A stretch of 64,000 bases of DNA from Flavobacteriales bacterium (GCA_002706365.1 PALM01000030.1:1-64000); one strand, 5' to 3'; shown: positions 18,819 to 29,334, numbered from the stretch's first letter. A program made the numbers and translations. The notes: generated by a model from the letters alone, not told the origin.

Positions 18819-19754
18819 ATGCGTGCTATAACCACTATACTATTTGCATTAGCGACAAGTATTTTACTTGCTCAGCCGGCTAAGAACCGTATGAGTCAGG
18901 CTGATTATATTGAAAAATATAAGGATGAGGCCATAAAGGAGATGAGAAGAAGTGGAGTACCGGCAAGTATCACTTTAGCTCAAGGTATCCTTGAATCTGG
19001 CAATGGAAATAGCTCTTTGGCCAGAAAAGCTAACAATCATTTTGGAATTAAATGTCATTCCGACTGGAATGGGGATACCTATATACAAGACGACGATCGC
19101 AAGAATGAATGTTTCAGAAAGTACAAGCATGTGCTTGAATCTTACCGTGATCATTCTGAATTCCTAAAGAAGCCTCGATATGCCTTCTTATTTGAGCTTA
19201 AACCAACGGATTATAAAGGATGGGCCCACGGACTAAAGAAAGCGGGTTATGCGACCAATCCAAAATATCCGAGGCTATTGATCGACATTATTGAAAAGAA
19301 TGAACTCTATCAGTACGATGAGGGCTATAAGCGGAAAAAACACAAGGATCTTGCAAAGGACGATGAAATAGAAACGCCCATTGCAAAGCCATCTGCCTCC
19401 TCAACTAGTGCGCTGATCAACCATCACAAGGTTAAAGTCCATGAAAATCACATCCGATACATCGAAACCAAAGAAGGAGATAATTTTGAGGATCTAGCTC
19501 AGGAATTCAATATGGGGTTATGGCAATTCTATAAATACAACGACCTTAAAGAGGGAGATGCAGTTCCAGCTGGAATAATCTATCTTCAACCAAAAAGAGG
19601 AAGAGCTCAAGCAGATTCACATACCGTAGCTGAAGGAGAAACCTTATGGGATATCTCTCAAATGCACGGTATCAAAATGAAAAAACTGCTTAAGCGAAAC
19701 GGACTTGAAGAAGGTGATAAGGTGAAAGCAGGAACAGTGCTTAAACTTCGTTAG
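18819..19754 (+). CDS. Peptidoglycan N-acetylglucosaminidase (GH73) with LysM domains
   Basis: Cell-wall hydrolase of 311 aa that cleaves the glycan backbone of peptidoglycan. Signal peptide about 1-18 (ending LLAQ). The GH73 (FlgJ/mannosyl-glycoprotein endo-beta-N-acetylglucosamidase) domain spans about 28-165, with the catalytic Glu59 in LAQGILESGNG and the family motif NNHFGIKCH. After a Lys/Ser-rich linker come two LysM-type segments (about 210-258 and 264-311; the second is canonical, HTVAEGETLWDISQ), which bind N-acetylglucosamine chains and hold the enzyme on the sacculus. Likely periplasmic. It converges with pheT with only 4 bp between the stops and no obvious terminator. Confidence 0.93.
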   Translation: MRAITTILFALATSILLAQPAKNRMSQADYIEKYKDEAIKEMRRSGVPASITLAQGILESGNGNSSLARKANNHFGIKCHSDWNGDTYIQDDDRKNECFRKYKHVLESYRDHSEFLKKPRYAFLFELKPTDYKGWAHGLKKAGYATNPKYPRLLIDIIEKNELYQYDEGYKRKKHKDLAKDDEIETPIAKPSASSTSALINHHKVKVHENHIRYIETKEGDNFEDLAQEFNMGLWQFYKYNDLKEGDAVPAGIIYLQPKRGRAQADSHTVAEGETLWDISQMHGIKMKKLLKRNGLEEGDKVKAGTVLKLR

Positions 19755-19758
19755 AAGC

Positions 19759-22167
19759 TTACCTCAACTCCGCTCCCAACACTTTCTTAAAGCTCTCGAT
19801 CAACCTACCCATGATCTTATCTACATGTTGATCGGTCAAGGTTTTGCCTTTATCCTGGAAAGTAAAGCTCACTCCATAAGATTGCTTACCCTTCTCCAGT
19901 TTATCCCCTTCATATACATCAAAGAGATTCACTTCTCGCAAATAGGTGGTTTCTGTATCTCTTGCCAGCGTTCGGATTTGCTCGAAACTGATCGATTTAT
20001 CAATAAGCAATGCAAGATCCCTTCTCACCGATGGGAATTTGGCAATTGGCTTATACTGTATCTCTCCTGAAGGGATTTGCTGTATGATCACTTCCCAATT
20101 CAATTCGGCAAAATAGACTTCTTCTTCGATCTCGAATTTCTCTAAGATCGCATCCGATACTTTACCCAAAATACCAAGAGAATTCTTGCCTTTCATTAAC
20201 TCTATGCCATAGACGAACTGATCGTTCTTGATCTCTTTGATCTTATATCTATTGATACCCAAGTTCTCGATTACTTCAATGCATACCGACTTCAGATCAT
20301 AGAAATCGAAGGCCTGTTCTTTTGCTCTCCAACTCTCTTCTGTACGATTTCCACTAAGCCATATACCTAACTTTCTGAATTCCTCATAGGAATCATTAGA
20401 AGGCTTGAAGTATACCTTGCCAAATTCAAAGAACCTTAAGTTTCCTCGCTTTCGATTCAAATTCCAGTTGATGGCAGATAATCCGCCGTGAAGCATGGTC
20501 TGACGCATCACTTCCAATTCCTTACTTAAAGGATTCAGAATTGGAACAAACTGATCATTCGTAGCATAATGCTCAGGATTGGTCAATGAATTATTCAATA
20601 TTTCTCTAAACCCTATGGAAGCAAGCTGATTAGCTGCCTTCTCCTCTGCTTTCAATGCAGTTCTATCGACATTCATGCCTATTGAAGTCCTTAGTTGCTC
20701 TGGCATAGGAACTGCATTCAGGCCATGAATTCTTAGGATCTCCTCTATAACATCCACTTCTCTTTGCACATCTACCCTGTACGCAGGTACTTGCAATCGA
20801 AGCCCTTTCTTATTCTCATTGAGAATCTTGATCTCAAGGTTCTCTAATATCTCTTTGATCGTACTTCTGTGCAGATTCATTCCGATCAATCGATCGCAAT
20901 TCTCATAGTTCAATTCTACAAGAAAGTCTTCAACAGGCTCTGGATAGATATCCAGAATATCAGAAGCAACTTTTGCACCACATACTTCCTTGAACAGCTG
21001 AGCAGCTCTTTTTAGCGCGTAGACTGTAATATTGGGATCAGCTCCTCTTTCATATCTGAAAGATGCATCGGTATTCAAAGCATGAAACTTAGCTGTCTTG
21101 CGAATAGATACAGGATTGAAATAGGCGCTTTCCAAAAAGACAGAAGTGGTGCTATCTTTAACTCCGGAGTCGATTCCTCCAAACACTCCGGCCATACACA
21201 TACCGTCTTTGGCATTGCATATCATCAGCTCATCGCCTGATAATTCTCTTTCTACTTCATCAAGCGTCGTGAATTTCGAACCTTCTCTAAGCTTCTTGAC
21301 TATCACTTCATTCCCCTTGATCTTATCCGCATCAAATGCGTGCAATGGCTGACCAATCTCGTGAAGGATGAAATTGGTGATGTCAACCACATTATTTATA
21401 GGCTTAGAACCTATTGATTGTAATCTTCTTTTAAGCCAGTCTGGCGATTCTCCAACTTTCACATCGGTAAAAGTGAGGGCTGAGTATCTCGGACAAGCCT
21501 TTGGGTCTTCGATCTTTACATCGATCTGTAAATCCTTTGAATCGACTTTGAAGTCGGCTACACTAGGAAGTTCTGCCTTTACATCATCCTGTAAATTGAG
21601 GTATGCTGCAAGATCTCTAGCTACACCATAATGGGAAGCTGCATCAACCCTATTTGGAGTTAAACCGATCTCAAATACCTCATCTTCCTCTATATTCAAA
21701 TAAGTAGCAAGATCTTCTCCTACCTCTGCATCCTTTTCTAGAACTAAGATCCCATCATGAGAGTTTCCAAGTCCTAGTTCATCTTCTGCACATAGCATTC
21801 CCTCTGATGCTTCTCCTCTGATCTTGGATTTCTTTATCTTGAACTCTTTGCCATCCATAAAAAGCACACTACCCACTAGAGCAACAGGAACTTTTTGTCC
21901 TTCAGCTACATTGGGTGCTCCGCAGACAATATCCAATAGGTCGGCATGACCTACATCTACCTTGGTCAATTTCAAACGATCGGCATTTGGGTGGGGCTTT
22001 ACGCTTTTTACTTCGCCAATTACCACACCTTTGAGTCCGCCTTTAACGCTCTCAACCTTTTCGAGACCTTCTACTTCCAGACCAATATCTGTTAGTATTT
22101 CAGACACCTTTTCTGCAGGCAGATCTGTCTTGATGTATTCTTTAAGCCAATTGTAGGAAATCTTCAT
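19759..22167 (-). CDS. pheT: Phenylalanyl-tRNA synthetase beta subunit
   Basis: Large subunit of the alpha2-beta2 class II synthetase, 802 aa, the usual length. Visible parts in order are the N-terminal OB-fold tRNA-binding domain (about 40-150, KPHPNADRLKLTKVDVG), the B3/B4 editing domain (about 200-400), the B5 domain (about 405-480), the catalytic-like core, and the C-terminal anticodon-binding FDX-ACB domain (about 700-802, SVRRDLALLID). pheS is not adjacent, which is common in Bacteroidota. Confidence 0.97.
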   Translation of the reverse strand: MKISYNWLKEYIKTDLPAEKVSEILTDIGLEVEGLEKVESVKGGLKGVVIGEVKSVKPHPNADRLKLTKVDVGHADLLDIVCGAPNVAEGQKVPVALVGSVLFMDGKEFKIKKSKIRGEASEGMLCAEDELGLGNSHDGILVLEKDAEVGEDLATYLNIEEDEVFEIGLTPNRVDAASHYGVARDLAAYLNLQDDVKAELPSVADFKVDSKDLQIDVKIEDPKACPRYSALTFTDVKVGESPDWLKRRLQSIGSKPINNVVDITNFILHEIGQPLHAFDADKIKGNEVIVKKLREGSKFTTLDEVERELSGDELMICNAKDGMCMAGVFGGIDSGVKDSTTSVFLESAYFNPVSIRKTAKFHALNTDASFRYERGADPNITVYALKRAAQLFKEVCGAKVASDILDIYPEPVEDFLVELNYENCDRLIGMNLHRSTIKEILENLEIKILNENKKGLRLQVPAYRVDVQREVDVIEEILRIHGLNAVPMPEQLRTSIGMNVDRTALKAEEKAANQLASIGFREILNNSLTNPEHYATNDQFVPILNPLSKELEVMRQTMLHGGLSAINWNLNRKRGNLRFFEFGKVYFKPSNDSYEEFRKLGIWLSGNRTEESWRAKEQAFDFYDLKSVCIEVIENLGINRYKIKEIKNDQFVYGIELMKGKNSLGILGKVSDAILEKFEIEEEVYFAELNWEVIIQQIPSGEIQYKPIAKFPSVRRDLALLIDKSISFEQIRTLARDTETTYLREVNLFDVYEGDKLEKGKQSYGVSFTFQDKGKTLTDQHVDKIMGRLIESFKKVLGAELR

Positions 22168-22221
22168 TTGAACGGCATTAGGCTTGCAAAAATAATAAAA
22201 GGGTGCAGGCTATGAATTCAT

Positions 22222-23115
22222 CTAGGCGTCTATTTGCCAAAGCTTCACCATACTGTCATCACCCGTTGAGATCAAGAGCGATTCTTCAGGCCAAAAAAGC
22301 GCATTTACCGAGTGAGAATGGCCGCCGTATTCCCTTCCCTCTATCCTTTCCAAAACCTTTAGGCTATCTACATCCCATATTTTCACAGTCTTGTCTCTGC
22401 TTGCCGTGGCAAAATATTTCCCGGAAGGAGAGAATTGTAGATCATAGATCGGCCAATAGTGGGCCGGCAAGGACTTCAAAATCTCATTGCTATGCTTATC
22501 AATCAAATGAAGGTGGGCTTCTTTATCACCGGCTAATATGTGCTTATCGTCTGTTGAGTAGCGAGCCACATTAAAGCCAGCCTTGCTTTTAATTTGTCCA
22601 ACTTCTGCATAATCTGAAGTGGAAAAACGAGAGATTATTCCATCGCCGCGACAGATCAAAAGTTCTTTTTCATCTTCAGAAAGCTCCATTTTTCTCAATT
22701 TGACATCACAAAGTTGCTGATGGTAGAGTCGCTCAAATGTTTTGGCCGACCAAACCGAAAAGCTTCCATCTCCTGAAGCGAAGACCAGTTCTTGCTTTTG
22801 AGGAAGGTAGACCATATCAAAAATGTATTTTTCATGCCCTTTGAGATATTTGATCTCCTTTCTGGCTTCCAGATCAATAATATGCACCCCTCCTTCCATT
22901 TGCCCAATCAACAAAAGGTTGAACTCTTCCAAATAAAGCAAACTGATGATAGCCGCAGCCGAATTAGCCAGCACTCCACCTTCTTCACTTTCGAGATCCC
23001 ACTCCACTACCCTGCGGTCTGAGCCACCACTCAGAATCTTATGATCCTTAAAGTTAGCTACTGCGTAAAGTGGGCCTTTATGTCCTTCTAACTGATTCTT
23101 TCTTTTTGCTTTCAT
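22222..23115 (-). CDS. WD40 repeat protein
   Basis: A 297-aa protein built of WD40 beta-propeller repeats, probably six to seven. The first (EGHKGPLYAVANF) and the last two (YFATASRDKTVKIWDVD; LLISTGDDSMVKLWQID) are canonical with GH and WD-type endings; the middle ones are degenerate. No signal peptide, so cytoplasmic. Propellers of this kind are protein-interaction scaffolds; no partner can be inferred. It overlaps the recG stop by 4 bp (ATG at 23115 against the recG end at 23112), so it is translationally coupled to recG. Confidence 0.88.
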   Translation of the reverse strand: MKAKRKNQLEGHKGPLYAVANFKDHKILSGGSDRRVVEWDLESEEGGVLANSAAAIISLLYLEEFNLLLIGQMEGGVHIIDLEARKEIKYLKGHEKYIFDMVYLPQKQELVFASGDGSFSVWSAKTFERLYHQQLCDVKLRKMELSEDEKELLICRGDGIISRFSTSDYAEVGQIKSKAGFNVARYSTDDKHILAGDKEAHLHLIDKHSNEILKSLPAHYWPIYDLQFSPSGKYFATASRDKTVKIWDVDSLKVLERIEGREYGGHSHSVNALFWPEESLLISTGDDSMVKLWQIDA

Positions 23116-25220
23116 GCGATACGACTCCAGTCCATTTTTCCCTTCTTCTGCTGTTGAATATAATGTTTCACCATACTGTGATCATTCATTGCCAAATCCG
23201 GGTCGCGATTCAAGAGGTCTTCTGCTGCCTCTCTAGCTAGTTTGATGATCCTGCCATCCCTGGCAAGGTCGGTTAGTTTTAAATTTATGGGCAGACCACT
23301 TTGCTGTGTGCCAGTAAGATCGCCCGGTCCACGCAACTGCAGGTCAACTTCAGATATCCTAAAGCCATCATTGGTCTCCACCATGGTTTGCATGCGTGTG
23401 CGGCTATCCGAGGAGAGCTTATTGCCCGTCATCAACACACAAAAAGACTGCTCGGCACCTCTACCTACTCGGCCACGCAGCTGGTGTAATTGAGAAAGGC
23501 CGAAACGTTCAGCACTTTCTATGATCATTACAGATGCATTAGGCACATTCACTCCTACTTCGATCACTGTGGTAGAAACCATTATGTCGGTTTCTCCATT
23601 CACAAAGCGATCCATTTCAAAGTTCTTCTTATCCGCCGGCATCTTGCCATGCACTATGCTCACTTTGTACTTTGGAGGAGCAAAGCGTTTGAAAATATGC
23701 TGAAAACCTTCTTCAAGATTGGCATAATCCATTTTGGCCGACTCCTCTATAAGTGGATAAACAACGTAAATCTGTCGGCCTTTGGCAATCTCCTCTTCCA
23801 TAAAACCGAAGAGTCTTAATCGCTTACTTTCATACCAATGAATAGTTTTGATGGGTTTTCTTCCAGGTGGCAATTCATCAATGGTAGAAACATCCAAATC
23901 GCCGTAGAGCGTCATGGCTAGAGTTCTGGGGATAGGTGTAGCCGTCATGATCAGCACATGAGGTGCCTGTTTTGATTTCTTCCATAATCGGGCTCTTTGA
24001 GCTACTCCAAAGCGATGTTGCTCATCGATCACAGCCAAGCCCAATTGCTTGAATTTTACTTTGTCCTCAAGTAATGCATGGGTACCGACTAAGATCTGCA
24101 TGCTTCCATCTTCCAATGCTTCATGAATAGGGATTCGATCAGCTTTGGGAGTTGAACCTGTCAAGAGGGCGAAGCGCACTCCTAAAGGTTCTAATAGCTC
24201 TTTCAAGGATTCATAGTGTTGGGTAGCAAGTATTTCGGTTGGCGCCATCATAGCTGCTTGAAATCCATTGTCCAAAGCGATAAGCATACTCATTACAGCC
24301 ACAATGGTCTTTCCGCTCCCCACATCACCTTGCAGCAGGCGATTCATTTGCTTACCGCTACCTAGGTCTTTGCGAATTTCTTTTAATACCCTTTTCTGAG
24401 CTCCGGTTAGATCAAAGCTCAAGTACTTTTCGTAGAACTGATTCAAATAATCCCCCACTTGAGAGAAGACGTAACCCTGACTACTCTCTAACTTCACCAG
24501 CTTCAGCTTGAGCATTTCCAATTGAATGAAGAAAAGCTCTTCGAATTTCATTCGAAAGCGAGCTTTTTTGAGTTCTTCCGCATTCTCGGGAAAGTGTATT
24601 TGAAAGATGGCCTGTTCTCTATTGATCAGGGCGTATTTTGATCGTATTTCATCCGATATATTCTCTGGGATCCTTCCTTTTGCTTTTTGTAGAAGGTTTC
24701 GACTGAGCTTTTGTATTTGTCGGCCACCCAACGACATCTTCCCCAGCTTCTCTGTAGAGGGATAGACCGGGCTGATCTTGGAACTCAATTGTGATTGATA
24801 CTCTTCCAGACTTTGCAATTCCGGATGAACTAGGTTCAAGTGTCCTTTATACAAATTGGGTTTGGCAAAGAGAATATAGGTCTGATTGGTCTTTAAGACC
24901 TTCTTAAAATAGCTCACACCTTTGAACCAGACCAGATCAACACTTCCACTATCGTCTCTAAATTTAGCTACCAGGCGTTTGCGATAGCGATCACCCATTT
25001 CTTCCATAAAGGTGATCTGCCCTTTTAATTGGACATAAGGTAAGTCGCCATGGATCTCAGAAACCTTGTAGAATTTAGAGCGATCTTCATAGCGAAATGG
25101 AAAGTAAAAAAGCAGGTCACCAAAGGTGTTCAGATGGAGTTCTTCGCCAAGCAACTCAGCGCGTTTAGGTCCAACCCCTTTAATGAATTCTATGGATGTA
25201 TCGAGAAACTGATCTGCCAT
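23112..25220 (-). CDS. recG: ATP-dependent DNA helicase RecG
   Basis: Branch-migration helicase that rescues stalled replication forks and processes recombination intermediates. I prefer the ATG at 25220 (MADQFLDTSIEFIKGVGPKRA) because homologues begin near this FLDTxIEFxKGVGPK motif; an in-frame start 21 bp upstream exists. The N-terminal wedge/OB domain covers about 50-160. Helicase motif I is LLQGDVGSGKT, motif II is DEQH (the usual RecG DExH form), motif III is MTATPIPRT, and motif VI is HQLRGRVGRG. About 702 aa, the usual size. Coupled to the downstream WD40 gene. Confidence 0.97.
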   Translation of the reverse strand: MADQFLDTSIEFIKGVGPKRAELLGEELHLNTFGDLLFYFPFRYEDRSKFYKVSEIHGDLPYVQLKGQITFMEEMGDRYRKRLVAKFRDDSGSVDLVWFKGVSYFKKVLKTNQTYILFAKPNLYKGHLNLVHPELQSLEEYQSQLSSKISPVYPSTEKLGKMSLGGRQIQKLSRNLLQKAKGRIPENISDEIRSKYALINREQAIFQIHFPENAEELKKARFRMKFEELFFIQLEMLKLKLVKLESSQGYVFSQVGDYLNQFYEKYLSFDLTGAQKRVLKEIRKDLGSGKQMNRLLQGDVGSGKTIVAVMSMLIALDNGFQAAMMAPTEILATQHYESLKELLEPLGVRFALLTGSTPKADRIPIHEALEDGSMQILVGTHALLEDKVKFKQLGLAVIDEQHRFGVAQRARLWKKSKQAPHVLIMTATPIPRTLAMTLYGDLDVSTIDELPPGRKPIKTIHWYESKRLRLFGFMEEEIAKGRQIYVVYPLIEESAKMDYANLEEGFQHIFKRFAPPKYKVSIVHGKMPADKKNFEMDRFVNGETDIMVSTTVIEVGVNVPNASVMIIESAERFGLSQLHQLRGRVGRGAEQSFCVLMTGNKLSSDSRTRMQTMVETNDGFRISEVDLQLRGPGDLTGTQQSGLPINLKLTDLARDGRIIKLAREAAEDLLNRDPDLAMNDHSMVKHYIQQQKKGKMDWSRIA

Positions 25221-25362
25221 GCTGAAAAATGCCCGCCCCATCCGCCGAAAGGCGAATTAATAATAGATTAAAGTTAGCTGATAGATAGCTATGAAGGAAA
25301 TATCATGACAGTTTTCTTTTCACAATTCACAAATCATATAATTTGGATAAGTGCATAAAAAA

Positions 25363-25384
25363 AGCCCTTCGAATACGAAGGGCT
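25363..25384 (-). terminator. Intrinsic terminator after the 25.4-kb T9SS gene
   Basis: A 9-bp stem (25363-25371 with 25376-25384) has an AATA loop and A/T runs on both sides. On the minus strand it ends in a T tract, 24 bp past the stop codon at 25408. Confidence 0.9.
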
Positions 25385-25407
25385 TTTTATCTAACAAACC
25401 AATTAAA

Positions 25408-27126
25408 TTACTTCATGATAGAAAGCTTTCGGCTGATCTCATTCTCACCGAATTGGATCCTCAGGAAGTAAAGACCATTATCGAGATTCTCAGTGTCCAA
25501 TCTCAATTGATGTCTACCATTAGATAGTGTGCCGTAGTCTTCAGTAAGAACTACTCTACCTTTCATATCCACTATGTTAGCTTGAACTTGGGTGTTGTTC
25601 TTAAGTTCGAAACTCAAGTTAGTGAAGGCTAAATTTGATGGATTAGGATAGATATTCAATTCCTGAAGATCTTGATCCAACTCTTCCACAGATACAGGAG
25701 GCTCGTAAAATCTCACATCATCAATTGCGATATCACCATTGAAGCTTGTTCCTCTTACAGTGATAAAACGAACTCTAAGCTGAGCATTATTGCTTACCAG
25801 ACTCGTAAAATCCACTACTTTATTCTGATATGGGTCAGAAGAAGCAGTCTGCTGCTGACCGACAATAGAATCAATCGTGGTCCACACACCTTGATCTTCA
25901 GCTTGTATGAACAGTGTTTGAATATCAGCGCCATACATATGGTACCAGAACTCCATTTTAAAGCCAATTGGAGGAGCAGATAGATCCATACAAGGTGAAG
26001 TAAGGGCGGTGATCTGTCCAGGAGCTGCCGGTGCACTGGCTTCTGTATAAAAGAAGATTCCATTTCCACTTGTGTGATCTCCGGAAGGACCGGTCATTGT
26101 ACTAGTTGTTGCTGTATCGCTAGTTACCCAAAGGAAACCTCCATTGCTTTGAACAGACCAACCATTGGCGAAAAAGCCCGTATTGAAAGGTGGAAGTGCA
26201 TCAAAGTCTTCAGTGTAAGGAATTGATCTAAGCGTATTTACAACAACTGTTCTAAGCGTATCATTTGAACGTCTTCCATCTACTGTCATATCGGTATATA
26301 CCTCAATAATATATTGACCCGGAGTTGAAAGGTCTAAAGTCTTAGATACTAAAGTTGCAGAAGTGCCAGGATTCAAAGGACCAACGAAAGTATCTGTTTC
26401 AAGTGGGCCAGATACACCACCTAAAATCGCTCTAAAGTTGATTGGAATGATCATCAATGTATCAGATCCAAAATTCGTTATCTCAACTTCTACAGTTTCA
26501 GCAGCTGTCAGATTACATCTAGTAGTTGGGTCGATCAATTGAGTTATACCTGCATCCTCAGCAGGTAGATCATACACTTTCACATTATCGATTAATAGTA
26601 GAAATTGATCATTTGAATTATTTCTCCAGCCAATGTAGATCGTATCATTTGCATAGGCTGCTAAGCTTATGCTTCTGCGAGTCCAAAAGCCATTCTCACC
26701 AGTGGTTGAAAATAGTGTTGTAGACAATCCAGCTACATCAGGTGTAGTTGTAGAGATCAATAGCTCATACCCATCGGGGAATGCAGCATCTTGAGCTTTA
26801 GCATCGAATTCCAATACGGGATTTGAGCCCGTAATGATCATAGGAGTGATCATATAATCATTTGAAGTACCAGCAGGAGTGTACCAAGAAGTACTTGTAG
26901 CTACTGAGTCACCTACACCCGTTGAATCGAAGTCTTCACGAACGACCCAGGCGTCTGTCACATAAGCAACATTTGTATTTGGAGTGTTGCCATCCACATC
27001 GATCAATGTCCAGTTGCTAAGAGCATTTCCCCCATTAAAATTCTCAAAAAATGCATTCTGAGCATTCAGATTAAAGCCTGCTAGTGTAAGGCAGACGAGA
27101 GCAAAAAAGTAGTTGAGTTTTTTCAT
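25408..27126 (-). CDS. Secreted choice-of-anchor J protein with T9SS sorting domain
   Basis: Secreted adhesin-like protein. I start it at 27126 (MKKLNYFFALVCL), which matches the start of the neighbouring paralogue; the open frame extends ten codons upstream. Signal peptide ends LNAQ. Residues about 20-190 form a choice-of-anchor J (cleaved-adhesin-like) beta-sandwich (FFENFNGGNALSNWTL), followed by a CARDB-like Ig segment (about 200-290), a second choice-of-anchor J/MAM-like domain (about 300-480), and a T9SS type A sorting domain (about 500-572, NIYPNPSNLAFTNL). The first module is almost identical to that of the next gene (27346-29334), showing recent duplication or gene conversion. Ligand unknown. 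Confidence 0.88.
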   Translation of the reverse strand: MKKLNYFFALVCLTLAGFNLNAQNAFFENFNGGNALSNWTLIDVDGNTPNTNVAYVTDAWVVREDFDSTGVGDSVATSTSWYTPAGTSNDYMITPMIITGSNPVLEFDAKAQDAAFPDGYELLISTTTPDVAGLSTTLFSTTGENGFWTRRSISLAAYANDTIYIGWRNNSNDQFLLLIDNVKVYDLPAEDAGITQLIDPTTRCNLTAAETVEVEITNFGSDTLMIIPINFRAILGGVSGPLETDTFVGPLNPGTSATLVSKTLDLSTPGQYIIEVYTDMTVDGRRSNDTLRTVVVNTLRSIPYTEDFDALPPFNTGFFANGWSVQSNGGFLWVTSDTATTSTMTGPSGDHTSGNGIFFYTEASAPAAPGQITALTSPCMDLSAPPIGFKMEFWYHMYGADIQTLFIQAEDQGVWTTIDSIVGQQQTASSDPYQNKVVDFTSLVSNNAQLRVRFITVRGTSFNGDIAIDDVRFYEPPVSVEELDQDLQELNIYPNPSNLAFTNLSFELKNNTQVQANIVDMKGRVVLTEDYGTLSNGRHQLRLDTENLDNGLYFLRIQFGENEISRKLSIMK

Positions 27127-27301
27127 CATATCGTTTTGATTAATTATCCACTTCAAAACTAATAAGCAGTCAAGCTCAAGCTTCTAAAAAAGAATACCAA
27201 TACTTAACAAGCTGACATTGTGTGTCTTATAAATTCGTCTACCCAGATATCAATTTTTACGACCACTCATAAATCCATTTTAACATTTGGAAATAAAAAA
27301 A

Positions 27302-27318
27302 CCCCGACAATGTCGGGG
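27302..27318 (-). terminator. Intrinsic terminator after the 27.3-kb T9SS gene
   Basis: The stem CCCCGAC/GTCGGGG (27302-27308 with 27312-27318) has a 3-nt loop and, on the minus strand, a following T7 tract. The same hairpin is repeated at 29390-29408, so the terminator was duplicated together with the gene 3' end. Confidence 0.88.
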
Positions 27319-27345
27319 CTCTTTCATCAAATTATGAGTTTGATC

Positions 27346-29334
27346 TTATTTCAAGATGCTGATCTTGCGACTTACTTCATAATCACCAACTCTTAGGTTC
27401 ACGAAGTAGAATCCATTTTCAAGATCTTGAGTATTCAGTTGAATTCTCTGATTTCCTTGAGTCAATGTTCCAAAGTCTTCAATGCTCACTACTTTTCCAG
27501 TAACATCAGTGATACGAGCTTGAACATTAGCTGAATTCTCCATGAAGAACTCCATATTGGTAAACGGAAGATCTGATGGGTTTGGATAGATATTCAAGCT
27601 ATTCTCCAATACTTTTTCTTGTCCATCTACAGAAGTTGCAATACCCAACTTCGCTCTGTTTACGTTGAAGATCTCGTACTGAGAAATATCAGTTCCACCT
27701 TCTTTAGAAACGATTCCAATTAGGCTTACATGAGATGCATCCCAAGAGTTGTTCAAAGTAAAGTTGAATGTTCTAGTATAAGGAGTATTCAATGCATAGC
27801 TAGAAGGAATAACAGTTACATCTCCAAAAGTACTTGGCAAGATATCTCTCATTACTCTTCTGTGAGGATAGTTTGTAATTGGGTTACCTCTTCCAGCAAA
27901 TGGGTGACCAGTTTGAGTGTTGTAAGCGTTGATCTGATCATAACCAGTTCCACTACCAATTACACTATCTTCAACGATCATCAAGCTGATGCTTAGATTT
28001 CCACCTGGCTGTACATAATCAACAAATGAAGCTGTTACATTCACAGTCATGTTTCTGTTTGTTGGATTATACACACCACCCAAGTTCACATCCACAGGAG
28101 AACCTGCATTTGCTTGAGCAAGAGAACGAATAGCCCAAGTACTTGCTGTCCAGTTTGGATAACCAGCTCCTCTTCCGAATGCTACATCAGATTCTCCATC
28201 GAAAAGCTTTCTATCAACCATTCCTGTTGGAGCTGCATTCACTCCTAAAGTAGAACAAAGTGCAGAAGCTTCCGTATTGGTCATCTGATCAGTACTAAAG
28301 CAAGAGTGCACACTCACAGTAGCCACATTTGCATAGTTTGATTCCATTTGTGCAGCTACCCAAGCTCCATCCGGACAAAACTGACAAACTGCAGTAGTGA
28401 ACTGCTCAAAAAGAGCTGTTTTAGGTACAGTATTACCCAAGTTTACAAAGATGTCTGCTGTAGCAGTATCATTTGCAGTATTACCATCAGCTACACCATT
28501 TGGCAAGCTAGTCCATACTCTAAGATTACTGAAGTTACCAGCGTTTGAAGGAGTCCAGCTAACCTGGTGACTAAATGTGCTACTGTTTCCAGTTGCAATA
28601 TTCACAGATAGCGTATCCATGTTTACCGGTCCGTTGTTCACCGACCAATTAACTACTACTGAAGTAAGAGTATTCACACCATTGTTTGCTACAGTACCTG
28701 TGATAGCAGTAGAGCTAGCATTAGTTACTACAGATGGAACAGTGATAGATGCTAAAGAAGCATCATCAGAAGCCGCATCATATACTTTCACATTATCGAT
28801 CAACAGTAGAAATTGATCATTGGAGTTATTTCTCCAGCCAATGTAAATGGTATCATTTGCATATGCTGAAAGGTTAATGGTTCTTCTTGTCCAAGCTGCA
28901 TTTTCAGCAGTTGTTGAGAACAATGTGGTTGACAGTCCAGCTACATCAGGAGTAGTTGTAGACAGCAACAATTCGTAACCATCAGGGAAATTAGGATCCT
29001 GAGCTTTAGCGTCGAACTCCAATACTGGAGTGGAGCCCGTAATGATCATAGGAGTAATCATATAATCATTGGCAGCACCTGCAGGTGAATACCAAGAATT
29101 ACTTACAGCAGCAGAATCTCCAACACCAGTAGTATCGAAGTCTTCTCTTACTACCCATGCATCAGTAACATATGCTACATTAGGGGCAGGAGTTCTTCCA
29201 TCTACGTCAATTAGTGTCCAATTGCTTAGCGCATTACCACCATTAAAGTTTTCAAAGAAGGCATTTTGTGCCTGAACTGATTGCACAGCTGCAATCAAGC
29301 CAAATAAAGCGAGAAAATAGTTGAGTTTTTTCAT
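27346..29334 (-). CDS. Secreted choice-of-anchor J plus Omp28-domain protein with T9SS sorting domain
   Basis: A 662-aa secreted protein. Signal peptide about 1-22 (ending VQAQ); choice-of-anchor J domain about 23-190, nearly identical to that of the gene at 25408-27126; CARDB-like Ig segment about 195-300; Omp28-like domain about 305-560 with a thioredoxin-type CxxC pair (TTAVCQFCPDG); T9SS type A sorting domain from about 590 (NIYPNPSDLPFTNM). The Omp28 half is nearly identical to that of the gene at 29434-31569. It is thus a chimera of its two neighbours. The CxxC suggests redox activity or disulfide formation, but this is inference. Its own terminator lies at 27302-27318. Confidence 0.9.
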   Translation of the reverse strand: MKKLNYFLALFGLIAAVQSVQAQNAFFENFNGGNALSNWTLIDVDGRTPAPNVAYVTDAWVVREDFDTTGVGDSAAVSNSWYSPAGAANDYMITPMIITGSTPVLEFDAKAQDPNFPDGYELLLSTTTPDVAGLSTTLFSTTAENAAWTRRTINLSAYANDTIYIGWRNNSNDQFLLLIDNVKVYDAASDDASLASITVPSVVTNASSTAITGTVANNGVNTLTSVVVNWSVNNGPVNMDTLSVNIATGNSSTFSHQVSWTPSNAGNFSNLRVWTSLPNGVADGNTANDTATADIFVNLGNTVPKTALFEQFTTAVCQFCPDGAWVAAQMESNYANVATVSVHSCFSTDQMTNTEASALCSTLGVNAAPTGMVDRKLFDGESDVAFGRGAGYPNWTASTWAIRSLAQANAGSPVDVNLGGVYNPTNRNMTVNVTASFVDYVQPGGNLSISLMIVEDSVIGSGTGYDQINAYNTQTGHPFAGRGNPITNYPHRRVMRDILPSTFGDVTVIPSSYALNTPYTRTFNFTLNNSWDASHVSLIGIVSKEGGTDISQYEIFNVNRAKLGIATSVDGQEKVLENSLNIYPNPSDLPFTNMEFFMENSANVQARITDVTGKVVSIEDFGTLTQGNQRIQLNTQDLENGFYFVNLRVGDYEVSRKISILK

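Noticed and set aside
25240-25260. GC-rich palindrome-like CCGCCGAAAGGCG upstream of recG as a regulatory site
   Set aside because: Short and single in the window; nothing links it to regulation.
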